Below the pieces are notes generated by a model, which ran no database searches, was not told the DNA's origin, and was given only the letters and a program-made list of their open reading frames with translations. DNA of 64,000 bases from Volutella citrinella (lineage: Eukaryota > Ascomycota > Sordariomycetes > Hypocreales > Nectriaceae), in the NCBI GenBank assembly GCA_034401135.1, contig JAWZSP010000002.1:5518001-5582000 (forward strand), read 5' to 3'. How positions within the stretch are numbered: position 1 is the first letter of the stretch; every line of letters starts with the position of its first letter. Of the stretch, positions 11,267-22,572 are shown piece after piece. Made by a program: the position numbers and the translations under genes.

Positions 11267-12606
11267 ATGATGATTTTCGACGCTGATTCTGGCAGTTTGC
11301 CCAAGAGGAACGAGTTGCCTCATATTCCGGGGACACCTGAGCAGTCAGCTTGGTTTTGGGGTGAAAATGATCAGGTAAGTTATTCAAGTCCTTTTCACCC
11401 CTTGTTTCAAGACTGTAACCCTTCCAGCTTGGGCGACTGAATTTGCTCACTCCCCGCCGTGTGGCTGCGGCCGCAAGTCTGATAACCTCTGGAATTATCG
11501 TAAACTTGAAGTACGTGCCAATGTAAGTTCCGTTGGCCGTCAAACTAACCGACTATAGTTGGCCTGCCGAACTGCCCAGCCCTCCCATGTTCGGCCGAGA
11601 GCCTTTCCAACACTCGGTCAAAAGCCTTGGACCTGCTGGAAATGATGAGCTGTTGTCTATGAATTCTCAAAGTGGATCGCAGGTAAGCGCTTTGAGCCCC
11701 ATGTTATCCTTTGCGGTTGTGCTGATCGTAGAAGTGGGACGGGTTTGGTCATGTTAGTCCAGGGAATCTCAAAGCACAATGAAACCGCTAAGTTATTGTA
11801 GGTTAGTGTGGAGCTTGATGGCCAACCAGTATATTACAACAAGGTAGGTATACCTTTAAACCTCATGAGCCTGACTATTGACTTGGGAGTTAAGATTACA
11901 GCCGACCAAGTGATCAACAAATCTATAGAAGGAGTTCAGGCATGGGCAAACCATGGTGTTGGTAGGATACAGCCAAACCATCCTGAACACCTCGCCTATG
12001 ATTGGAATCTAATATGCAATAGCTGGCCGAGGAGTTCTTCTCGACTATTGGTCATACGTCAAGAAGAACTATGATCCCAACACTCGTCACCCCATTTCAG
12101 CTGCCGAACTCAGAGCCTGCGCGAAGCACCAAAACGTTGAGTTTCAATACGGCGATATTTTGATCATCAGGACTGGCTGGATTGATGTCTACAACGGGAT
12201 GAGTCAAGACGAGCGTGTGAAGCTGACCCAAGTCCCGAAATACCAACACACTTTTGTAGGCGTGGACCAGGCACCAGATGTTGCTGACTTTCTGCATGAC
12301 AATTACTTCGCCGCAGTGGCTTCCGACACGCCAGCTTTCGAGGTCTGGCCTCAAATCAAAGAATGGAATCATCACATCAATTTGTTGCCGCTGTGGGGGG
12401 TTCCAATCGGGGAGCTCTGGGACCTGGAAGCTCTTTCCAAGACATGCGCAGAGAGGAAACAGTATTGTTTCTTTTTGGCCAGCGCACCAATGAATATCAA
12501 AGGTGGGTTCAATGCACACTAGTTACTATTTGGTGGTTTGTTAGCTAACGCTGAGTTTGATACAGGAGCAATCGGCAGCCCGGCCAATGTGATTGCTATC
12601 TTCTAG
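11267..12606 (+). CDS. Cyclase-family (kynurenine formamidase-like) hydrolase 2 (320 aa)
   Basis: Eight exons: 11267..11374, 11428..11510, 11559..11682, 11735..11752, 11802..11843, 11895..11961, 12023..12502, 12566..12606; 321 codons. Two adjacent ATGs (11267, 11270) are possible starts. Paralogue of the gene at 4382, same PF04199 family: LGRLNLLTP, WDGFGH, GRGVLLDYWSY, IIRTGWIDVYNG, LPLWGVPIGELWDLEAL, and a C-terminal SPANVIAIF like the other copy's SPPNALAIF. Unusual structure: an 18 nt microexon (11735-11752) codes exactly WDGFGH, the metal-site segment, flanked by introns of 52 and 49 bp. More introns than its paralogue. Follows BVMO 2, so probably a partner in the same pathway; predicted reaction is hydrolysis of an ester, lactone or amide. 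Confidence 0.83.
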
Positions 12607-13531
12607 CTTGTTTTCTTAGTAATAATAGTTATAGAGTCAGGAATGATCATTCCATCTATCTTATTACTATTACAGTGTAGCTGTGTAGCGTTGTAGCGCG
12701 CTCCAGGGTAGGCACCGTCGTCGTGGTGCGGGCGGGTGGTGCGTGCGTGGTGCGCTAGTCTAGAATAGGGAATTCACAATTTGGCTATATCTGTTTAAAC
12801 ACCAGAACAACCGAAACCCAGTACCTCTGCAAACAAAAATATAGCACGTAACCGACTACACCTCGGCTACCGGAAGATGTCACATCCTCTCATCAACTGT
12901 TGTGTGCTGGTCGGGAGGAAACCCCGCGGCGGAAACAATGACGGCACAAAGCGCCCGAATGACTGGGAAATTCCCTAGTCATCTTCCGGCAGCCCCGCTT
13001 TGATCCCTGTCGGGTCTGTGTGCAGCTGAAACCTCGCCACACCCTCACGTCCACTAGTTCATAGTCAGGATCCGTAGTGGTGGGCTGCTTTTGTGCGGCT
13101 GGCTGGCACTCTCTGGCGCCCTGGAAAACGTTGCTTGGAGTTTCCGCGCACTGCATATTCATTGCACGGCACGAGCCCTGCGGCCACAAACTCGCCCGAT
13201 ACTACTCTTCAAGAGCATGTTGGATAGCAAAAGATTGAATTACCTGTTTGGGCGAGTTGGCAGCTCAGTTTCGCTGTATGGCCATGTGACCAACCTGTTC
13301 GCTTGCTCCGCTGTTGTTTGAAATGTTGTACTGGACATTGGCTAGACATACCACGCACGGCTGCTGGTTTCCGGGGAGCGTGGTCATAACCAGAACTTCT
13401 ACTTGCAGAAATTTTTGGGCTTTATATAATTCTTTGCATACCTCTTCTCCCCGTCAACGCGATAGCATCATACTGGATAGTTATTTCAGCACCATCATTC
13501 AATCGTCAGACAAGTCCAGAGCATCGTCAAC
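12607..13531. promoter_or_regulatory. Intergenic region / BVMO 3 promoter
   Basis: 925 bp without a supported gene. Contains a GT/GC-rich low-complexity run at about 12700-12760, inverted CCGGAAGA (near 12870) and TCTTCCGG (near 12982) motifs, a near-palindrome at 12961-12980, and a TATA-like TTATATAAT near 13422, about 110 bp before the BVMO 3 start. Confidence 0.4.
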
Positions 13532-15493
13532 ATGGTCTTTGATCCTACCGAGCACGGCCTCACTCCCGGCGAGCACATTCCGGATGATCAGCCAGGAGGA
13601 AAGTATGGGTATAGGATTGGCCATAAGAAAGGCGACTACGAGATTCCCGATGTTGTCATTGATGATGAGAGCAAAAAGGTCAAGGTCATCACGATTGGGG
13701 CTGGGATAAGTGGCATTTTTCAGTCCTACCTACTCCAAAAGCATGGCACAAACGTCGAACATGTCGTCTACGAGAAGAATGGGGACATTGGAGGGACCTG
13801 GCTTGAGGTGGGTTGACACTTGCCCAGTCTATTGAATGGCCATGCGCTGAACGTCTCTAGAATCGTTATCCCGGGTGCGCATGCGATGTACCCTCGCATG
13901 CTTACACGTTTGCGTTTGCTCTCTACCACGACTGGCCCAAGTTTCTGAGCGAGTCGGAAGATATTTTCCGATACCTGGACAGAGTGGTAGAGTGTTTTGG
14001 CCTTCGAAAGTACATGCAGTTCAACTCAACCATGATCAGCTGCGAATGGGATGAGCCCAGAGGAAAGTGGCACGTCAAGATTCAGGACTCAATCACAAAA
14101 GAGATCCGTGAGGATGAAGGCGATATTCTTATCGCCGCAAACGGCATTTTGAACTCGTGGAAGTTTCCAGAGGATGTGGAGGGTCTGCACTCCTTCAAAG
14201 GACGACTTATTCATACAGCTAGATGGCCTCATGAATTCCAAGAAGCTGAATGGGCCGGCCAAAGAGTGGCAGTCATCGGATCTGGCGCGACTTCCATGCA
14301 GGTCGTTCCTACGATGCAGCCCCATGTGGAGAAAATGGACGTATTCATAAGAACACCTGTCTGGTTTGCTGAATTTGCGGACCACGGTGGTGATAACTAC
14401 GCCTGTGAGTAGTCCCGACTACTGGGACCTTGACTCTTTCGCTTTGGCTGACCCATTAGTAGACACTGCTGAGGAGAGGTCGGCGCTTAGAGGCAATGCT
14501 GAAGCTCTTGTCCAGAGGGCCAAGCACACTGAAAATAAGTTGAACAGCGTTGCTGGCCTCAAGGCCTTGATGGTCAACAGCGCTGAGGCGAGGATGATCC
14601 GAGAGCATTACACCCGTCGCATGAGGACGCATATTGACGACGACGGGATTCTAGAGATGCTCCTGCCTGAATTTGCCGTTGGATGCCGTCGCCTAACCCC
14701 AGGGAACCCATTCATGAGAGCTGTTCAGAAGCCCAATGTCTCGCTGCATCGATGTGCCGTCACAAAAGTCACGCCAAACAGCATAGTCGGGGCAAATGGA
14801 GACGAAGTGGAAGTCGATACCATTATCTGCGCAACCGGTTTCGATGTTAGCTTCAAGCCTCGATATTCCGTCATCGGGAGAAATGGCGTTTCACTGCGAG
14901 AGAAGTGGTCCAAGGTACCAGAGGGCTATATGAGTCTTGCCGTTCCAGATATGCCCAACTACTTCACTGTCATGGGGCCCTCGTTCCCCATCGCCAATGG
15001 CAGTGTTATGGGGCCTCTGCAGGCAGCCGGCACATACATTCTGCAAATGATTCAGAAGATTCAGCGGGATCACATCCACTCAATCGCTCCCAAGCATGCT
15101 GTTACTGATGCTTTCAACGAGCATACCCAGGCGTGGATCGCCAGCACTTGCTGGGCCGACCCAAAGTGCCGATCCTGGTATAAGGACAACAAAACCGGCC
15201 GCGTCAACGCCATTTGGCCAGGTTGTAGTCTCCATTTCTGCGAAGCCGTCAAGACCCCGCGTTATGAAGACTTTGAAATAAAGTACGACAACAAGCACAA
15301 TATGTGGGAGTTTATGGGTCTGGGCTTTACAAAGAACATGTTGTCGGACAACGCTGATATGAGCCCGTACATCCAAGCGGCTCAGGTTGACCCGCTGTTC
15401 ACTAGTTATACGCCTGACACTGCGGCAGAAGACGACAGAGTTAAAAAGATGGTTACGATGGTGCATGAAGCTCCAGCGGTTGAGGGCAGATGA
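13532..15493 (+). CDS. Baeyer-Villiger-type flavin monooxygenase 3 (617 aa)
   Basis: Three exons: 13532..13807, 13861..14404, 14460..15493; 618 codons. FAD/NADPH monooxygenase of the longer fungal type, with about 50 extra N-terminal residues before the FAD site. Seen: GAGISG at 56-61, DIGGTW, PGCACDVPSHAYTF, full BVMO fingerprint FKGRLIHTARWP at 204-215, GSGATSMQ, VGCRRLTPG, and CATGFDVSFKPRY. The first intron falls just after GGTWLE, the same place as in BVMO 2, while several other introns of BVMO 1 and 2 are absent, suggesting intron loss or a distinct lineage. The C-terminus extends past the usual aromatic-rich end. It ends 158 bp from the bZIP gene on the other strand (convergent). Confidence 0.9.
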
Positions 15494-15651
15494 GTTGCCA
15501 GTTGGGATTAGTTCACTTGATAGTTATAAGTCAAAGTTCTCTTGTTCTGATAGACACTTCAGTAAAGAACTCAATTACAAAGCTTAACAATCTTCACAAG
15601 TTGTAGCAAGTTGTTGATACGGGCAAAAAGACTCGACTGCTTTGTAAATTG

Positions 15652-17467
15652 TCAAAAGTCCGGTGGGCATGGAACCATATCATATAGCGCGAGAACTGAT
15701 ATTGTCTTGTTAGAGAGCCGAGATAAATACGTTTTTGTACACAGTCAACTTACCTGGCGAGCAGTCTATTAGTGGGTATTTCTTGGCAAATTCTTTGCTT
15801 AGTTTCCAACAGTCCATGTCGTCTATCCCGTAAAATGCAAGCACATTCGCCAGCACTGGTGACATTCCATAATTGGCCCCATCGCTTGTCTTTGTATGAG
15901 GCACGTTGCCTCTCTTGTTTCTGTTGCTTGGAAATCTACCAGCCTCTGTTCCAGAGCCACCAACGCTACGAAAGCGCATTCTCGTGGCAATTTCCTCTGC
16001 GAGGGCATCTTCCGTTGATCTGATGCTTGGCTCTGATTCCACTTTCAGATATACCCAATTCGGGTCAAACAGCATAGACTGGGTACCGAGGAGGTTAGCG
16101 CCCTCTACCTGGGGTAAAACGCGGCTGAAGAGTAGTTCATGAAGCCCAACTGCAATTTGACGGTCAGGGATGTCGATGACTGTGTTCAAAACAATATCAC
16201 GACACACTGCATCGATGTTTAGGGTGGAGGATTGGAGGATCATCTGATCTCTGATAGATGGCCAGTTAATAAAGTCGATGACCACCGGATAGTTCCATGT
16301 GGCCCACTGTAGAGGCGTTGGTTGGGAGGGTGCAGAGATTTTCTGGTTAGAATCGAGTGTCTTGGACAATCGCCATGAGAGGACCTGCTCCATGTGCTCA
16401 GAGAATCTCTGTAAACGAGGGATCGTGTTAGTGAATTGTAAGGATAGAAGCGCAAAGGAAGAAAGAAGACAAGAAGCTGCTAGACTTACAACACCATAAA
16501 TGTACGTTCTCAGTCCTGCAAGAGCACCAATGACTTCAACAGCTGTGGAGGCGACCTCGCGTAGCAGGGTGTCAGGCGCCGGTTTGTCTCGACGAACTAC
16601 CTGCATGGATTCTTGAGAGTTATGTAACTGCGCTTGGAACAATTTGGAGGCAGCAGAGAAGACCTGTTGGGCGAAGACTGTAGAGTTCTGGATAATTGTG
16701 GTAACAGAAGTAGCAGAAACTGGGTGGACGATGGGGATCTGCATGGAAAGCAGCGGTGGGAATACAGTTTCATTGAACATGGAGAGAATCTGTTGGTGTT
16801 GTTGATGGATTCCAAGCTGCTGCTGAGCATCTATCGATGTTGTTTCAGTGTCAAATGTCGTCGGAGCGGTGTTGTTATTTGTTGGTGATGCTTCCATGAC
16901 AACATCTGCCATCGAATTTACCGAAACTGGGATATTCTCATCGCTAGTGCTGAGATCGATAGTTTCACTGGCGGCTATGCCAGAAGATACCGCTTCTGAC
17001 CCCATGCTCATGCCAACATCTTGTGCATCCGTAGCTGCGGCTGATGCTGTAGATGCAATGTTCGGCCCTGGATCCTCTGTTACCTTGTCAGCGGCTATTT
17101 GAGCAAACAGTCGCGCAGTGCCTCGTCAACACATACCAGCAGCCGCAATCGCCATTGTGCCAAAGCTCAACAGCTTCTGCCGTAAACGCCCTACCGTCTC
17201 CTCAAGTGCGGACTTGTCTTGAATCAACTTGACATGTGCTGCAAGTAGCCTGGAGTATTTGCTCTCACTGTCTTCGTCTGCCCGCGCCTGTACGGCCTCG
17301 ACAAAAGCCTCTAGCGTTTCGATATATGCGCCTTGCCTTTCACGCGAGCAGCGTTGTGATAGCCGATTCTGCAGCCGCTTCTTCTCCACCTTGAGTGCAT
17401 CACTCTTGGCGCTCTTCCGAGGAAGCTTGCCGCCGCGAGAGCCTTCGGCTGACACTGACGGACTCAT
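15652..17467 (-). CDS. bZIP transcription factor with DUF3425-like C-terminus (about 544 aa)
   Basis: Four exons on the minus strand: 17467..17137, 17094..16490, 16408..15754, 15695..15652. The basic region KKRLQNRLSQRCSRERQ lies at about residues 29-45, with the N-x2-SQR-x2-R-x-R pattern of fungal AP1/bZIP proteins, followed by a short leucine-containing coiled coil. The C-terminal half (NYPVVIDFINWPSIRDQMI...DIVLNTVIDIP) resembles the DUF3425 domain often joined to bZIPs. The 81 bp intron at 16409-16489 is in frame and free of stops, so it could be missed, but has GTAAGT, CTAAC and TTTACAG. The last intron (15696-15753, perfect CTCTAAC branch) is likely; without it the protein ends at 15710 instead. 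Nuclear regulator, divergent from the Zn2Cys6 gene across 822 bp. Confidence 0.78.
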
Positions 17468-18289
17468 CAGGCGTTATGGGCAGACAATTCTTCTAGTATT
17501 GTTCTTTATGAGATTAGCATTCAAGACCAGAGGTCGACGGCATCAAATGTCTCATCAGCATCGGTGGGTCGGCAGCGTCGGCAAGATAATGGAACCGGGT
17601 GGAGGGGGGAAACTGTTCCGGCTAGTGAGAACAGAACCGGGTGGAGGGACGACATTGTTCCGGCGAGTGAAATGGCAGGATATATAGCTACCTGTTTTTT
17701 CGTCAGTGCAAGGTGTATCCTTGATGCAAATCTGAGAGCGAGGCAAAGCTGCTGTCCAAAGAGATGCAAAGGATTGGCGCAATGCTTTCTGCAGCAGCTC
17801 ATCTCCGTCACTTCCAATGCCCTGCCTCTTACCATGGCTGGTGCAATGAAGCCGGAAAAGGGTAGCCGGACGCAGCGCTGGGCCAAACCACCACCCAGAC
17901 TCCGTGATATACCCTGTCCGAGCTAATGCACCCCGCAGTTGAGCGAGATGATGGCCTTCTGTCAGCAGTCTGCAGCTGACGTTGCCATCTAATAAATGTA
18001 GCATCGATTGGCTTCTTGAGTTGATGCTGCCACCAGAACAAGGGTGTACTGATGGATGGATCGCCACCAACCCCAGCTCGCCGGGGTTGCGCAGTACATA
18101 CAGGGGGCTACTCCCCATCCTTGCCGCTACCCCGCACAGATCCCAAGGCATTGTTTATGCCGACATGGCCGAATAAATACCAGCCCGGACCAAATACAAT
18201 ACTGCTTGTGGAGCCGATCCATCCTTTGGCAACAAGATTTCGGCCAATTCCCAGTGACCAGTTGATGAGAATCCGGGGCACCTTTCGAG
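17468..18289. promoter_or_regulatory. Divergent promoter of the bZIP and Zn2Cys6 genes
   Basis: 822 bp without a supported gene; overlapping open frames on both strands have no recognisable domain. It contains a 42 bp imperfect tandem repeat at 17592-17675. Confidence 0.45.
17592..17675. repeat. Two tandem 42 bp units in a regulator promoter
   Basis: Units 17592-17633 and 17634-17675 both start GAACCGGGTGGAGGG and carry TGTTCCGGC then AGTGA at the same spacing, with about eight mismatches in total. Each unit holds a GAACCGG/GTTCCGG pair, the half-site also found in the TTCCGGAA palindromes elsewhere in this window. A plausible duplicated operator; function not shown. Confidence 0.5.
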
Positions 18290-20736
18290 ATGCCCAGGGA
18301 ACTTGCTAGTTCAGGAACATCTTCTGCGCGCCGGAAGAACAATCCTGGCCGCAACGGACCTCGGGCTTCGGCGGCATGCGTCAGCTGTCGTCAGAAGAAG
18401 ACAAAGGTGCGAATTTGACATGAGTACTCCTCAGCCGGCTTGGGCCCGACTCACCTTTCTCTAGTGTGACGCTCTCGAGCTTGAACCGGGGGCGCGCTGC
18501 TCTCTGTGTCGTACGTCTGACACGGAGTGCGTCATGATCCGAAGCGACGATCGGAGGAGGCATGTTGACTCGCTCGCATCATTGCCGATTCATCCGGGGT
18601 CAAAGTTAACAGCTTGTAGATCTGGCTCGAGACAACACATCGCTTCTCTGCAAGGAAGGATACACATGATCGAAGCCATTCTAGCCGAGTACCGCAAAAG
18701 AGACGAGGACAAGACCACCGGGACGGCACCAGACGAACAGACTGCGAACCAGATACCGACGACGTTGCCTTTATCAGATGCGACACCCACGCAAGGTACC
18801 GTGCAGAGCCATGCTAAGACTACAACAAACAGCAACGCTCCCGCAGAAGAGTACTACACCACCACGTAGCCTTGGTTTGCCATTTTGCTGACCTATCCAT
18901 CAATAGCAGGAGAACGCCTACGTCGGTCGAAGATCCAACTGGAAGTGTAATAAATGTCGCTGGGTCAACCACACTAGACTTGGCAATGGCCATGGATGAC
19001 CCTAGCGCGATCCAAGTTTCTTTTGATGGCAGCCATACGCACCATATGCTCGAGCCAACCGCAACCGAGAGCCACAACCATCCGGCGTCGCTCCCTTTCT
19101 ATCTTACGCCAGAGATGGAAGAAGAGACACCGAATCTGGATTCGGATGCCAGCTCCGGCCACGTGAGATACTACGGGCCGACTACCCAATTCCACATTCA
19201 GTCCAAGAACGTGAATAGAAGCGAACACTGCTCTATCACACCATCTCTTTCCGATACCAGCTTCTCTGTGAACATGGACTCCCCACAACTGCGCAAGGTC
19301 TTGCTTAAGTCTTGCTGGTCCTACTACTCACGCTCGACTGCCGTTGCGGACCAAGACCTGTTCAACACCCATCGGATGAGTCAAGAGAGATCGCAGTACT
19401 ACTCTCCTTTTCTAGAAAACTGTCTGTTAGCGTGTGCGACCAGGCTCAGCACTTCCCAAGCTGTGAGGGACCTTGGGCGCCCGTACGCAGACAGAGCCAA
19501 GCAGCATGTGGTGTATGAGCTTGAACAGCCAAATCTGGCTTCGCTCTCTGGATTCCTTTTACTGAGCGACTTTGAGGCGACAATGGCTCGTGACAGAGTT
19601 GGCTGGATGTACAGCAGTAGGTTTCTCCCATTGGATATCAGGTCTGCACATCGTTAACTATTGTAGGTATTGCGTGTCGACTAGCTTTTGACTTGGGGCT
19701 TCACGAGGACTGTTCCCGTCTTGTGAAGCAGGGAGTTCTCACCGAGGCTGACACTAGAGTTCGTCGAATGCTTTTCCTTGGAGCCTTCAATTATGACAAA
19801 CTATGGGCCTTGTACCTCGGCCGCCCAAGTGGAATCCCGACCTCCATCATAGGAACGTCGGAGCAAGTGGCAACTCATGCGCCAGGGAAGACGCTCAGAC
19901 AGTGGGTAATTCTCTGCAGCCGCATTTCAGAAGCCACCGAGGCGATAAACTCGCCAGAAAGCCAGCCTGACCAGAGTAGTGTCGCGCATCTACTCAAAAT
20001 TGACAATGGGATAGTTGCCTCCTTTGAAAGCCTTCCCCAGGAGATTTCATTTGCCCATTGTGGTGTGTTCGAGCTCGATGAGAATGCATATGGTCTCAAT
20101 ATTCAGTTTCTCGGCATCAGAATAGTACTCCACCGAGCTTTAGTACGAATCTTGTCTCAAGATGCTCACAAGGAACCCGGACAGTCGCTTGCAGAGATCC
20201 AAAAGTCCCGAGCAATAATGCATGCCAATGCAGTACAAATATGTCGACTGATACAGACATATCGGGACATGTTTGGCTTACAAAACATCATTACCGTCAT
20301 GCTGGACAATATGTACATTGCTAGCAGCACGCTGATCGCGCACATGATGGAACCGCCGGCAAGGCTCTCGGCTACTTACGACCCTGACGACTGCCAGCTT
20401 CTAAAGGTGCTCCTGGAAACAATGCACGCCGTGAAGAAGCATTATCCGGTTGCTGGAAGAATGTTCAACACGCTCTGTCGAATAATGCAAAACACAGATT
20501 TGTGGAACGTCATCGACACGCCCAATTCAGCACACCTTCGCCAGGAGCTATCGCCGAAACCATTCCCGAACCCGGGCGCTGTTGATCCTTCCATCGCTGC
20601 ATGGGGCTCCATGGAGGCGCTGATGAACCGTGATGTGATAATTGGACATAATGCTATGGCAACGGATCCGTCACTGGCTTTGGATGCAGATGACACTACC
20701 TGGCTTAATAACTCGGACCTCCAATTGCTCAGCTAG
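18290..20736 (+). CDS. Zn2Cys6 transcription factor 1 with fungal_trans domain (about 760 aa)
   Basis: Four exons: 18290..18406, 18465..18850, 18907..19616, 19667..20736; 761 codons. Binuclear zinc cluster at residues 30-61 (C30, C33, C40, C51, C54, C61; CX2CX6CX11CX2CX6C); the first intron falls between the second and third cysteine, and splicing creates the cluster. The middle (YYSPFLENCLLACATRLS, YADRAKQHV, then GWMYSSIACRLAFDLGLHED after intron 3) is the fungal-specific transcription factor domain (PF04082) of the nit-4-like type. The intron 2 acceptor is a TAGCAG tandem (18906 or 18909), so two isoforms differing by one codon are possible. It shares a promoter with the bZIP gene. Probably a regulator of nearby enzymes, by position only. 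Confidence 0.82.
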
Positions 20737-20897
20737 GTGGCGGCAAATTCTGCTCAGCTGTGCCCAAGTTGGAGTGATATATCCATGAATAATGAGGAGA
20801 AGAGTAATGAATGTTGTTATTAGCTATTGAGATACATGCTTTGCAGTATTTAGTCGTCCCTGCCACGTAGCTAAGCCCCCACCATGCCTAAGACTGG

Positions 20898-21828
20898 TTA
20901 GTAAATCATCAACTCCGAGGGAAGACTCCCAGTACCTCCGTTGGGCGTCAGAGCGCCAGCAACCATGAGGCTGGCTCTACCGCTTGTCGCCCATACAATG
21001 CACTCGGCAACTTCCTCGGGCAGTCCAAACCGGCCAATGGCCATCTCTCCCATCATGTCCTGGGCATCCATACTGTCGTCGTCTGGCAACTGACCGAGCA
21101 TTGGTGTTTTAATCACACCGGGACAGACAGCATTGATTCGAATGCCCTTGTTAGCATACCTCATGCCATCCGCCCGGACAAAGCCAAGGATGCCATGCTT
21201 GCTGGCAGCGTAAGCTGGGAGGTGGTCATATGCCATCAGGGCACACATGGATGCCACGTTGACTATGGCACCTCTGGCTGGAGAATATCCATCATCCGGC
21301 TTGATGGGCTCCTGCTTTAGCATCTGGACGACCTCGGCCCTTTGGCACAGCCAAGTGCCTCGAAGGTTAATGTTGACCTGCTTATCCCAATCGGCCACAG
21401 ACACCTCATCTGTAGGGCCCGGGATGAGAGCCCCGGCCGCGTTGCAGACGTAATCAATTCGCCCAAAAGCTTTGACTGCGGCTGACAACATGTCCGTTAC
21501 AGACTGCTCGGAGCAAATGTCTTGGGATCGGGTTAGCCTTTGGTGTGACATGGATGTTGGAAGACACGGGGAGCACACGTACTGACACAAACCGGCAGCA
21601 CGGACACATTGGTATCAATCTGGAGAATTTCATTCTTGAGCTTCTGGATACTGTCATTGTTGACGTCTGCCAGTACAATCCTCTTACAGCCCTCCTTGAC
21701 ATAGAGAAGCGCAGTCGCCCGGCCGATGCCTGCTCATGTCAGTTGGGAAGCCTGGGTTGGTAGCATCGAGCTTCTGGTGGCCTACCGGAGCCAGCCCCAG
21801 TGACCAGAGCAACACCCGGAAAATGCAT
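20898..21828 (-). CDS. Short-chain dehydrogenase/reductase 2 (270 aa)
   Basis: Three exons, minus strand: 21828..21786, 21729..21583, 21520..20898; 271 codons. Classical SDR: the TGAGSGIGRA cofactor loop is built across the first intron, LADVN ends the second strand (acidic, favouring NAD(H)), then CNAAG, catalytic serine in NVASM, YAASKHG, and PGVIKTPM. The C-terminus SLMVAGALTPNGGTGSLP is close to the usual GxxLxVDGG but has P-N in place of V-D. Typical length. Its own upstream region, 21829-22572, is shared with the mpaB-like gene on the opposite strand, so the two could be co-regulated. Substrate unknown. Confidence 0.85.
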
Positions 21829-22572
21829 CGTGGTTCCTACTTTGCTCGTGTTGTGTCGCCACTTTACCATTCATTCGTTCACATTCTGACATGCGTGTTC
21901 CAAGCAAATTATAGCTCCTCGTGGCCACTTGCATTTTCCTACTGGCCACTTTTTGGTGCCGTGCACGGAAAAGCGCGTAGCCATTACGTACTTCTGCCCT
22001 CCCACATTTCCATTCACATGGCTCCATCTTCCGACTGTCTTTCTTGGATGAGGTGGCCCCGTCATCTACCGTCTACATCCCGGATATCTGCTCCGCCGCC
22101 CATCATCGTCCGCCACACACGTCGTTAAAGCTAGAGGGGCAGTGCATAAAACACCCGGACCGCATCACAGAATGGCCAATCGCAGCTTACGCGCTTGTAC
22201 CCCGTGGGCAATCTGAAAACGGTGCATCCCACACCTAGGAGTCTGACTGGACCACCCAAGGCCGGGGACAGGGGTTAATTGACTCCACCCTTCTCTGCAA
22301 GCTCCGTACAGTCAGAAAAGTCCCAGTCATTCTCCAACCCCGCATTATACTCCATGGCGCCTTTTTGGGATGCCACGTCGCAGTGGCCTGTGCTAGGCGA
22401 GATCGACAACTCAGGCCCAAGAGATTACATTCTGGCATACGCGGATTCGCAGCCATAAATACAATGCAGGCCATAGGGCCACTTGTGTAGAATATCAGCT
22501 CACAAATGAATGCACTGTTGATAACCTCGTCCCACTTCATCTCAACCTACAAGCTTTAATAAAGGTATCATC
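21829..22572. promoter_or_regulatory. Divergent promoter of SDR 2 and the mpaB-like gene
   Basis: 744 bp between divergent starts. Several stop-free stretches exist on both strands but none shows a domain or convincing splice sites. No clear CCGGAA palindrome here. Confidence 0.45.
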
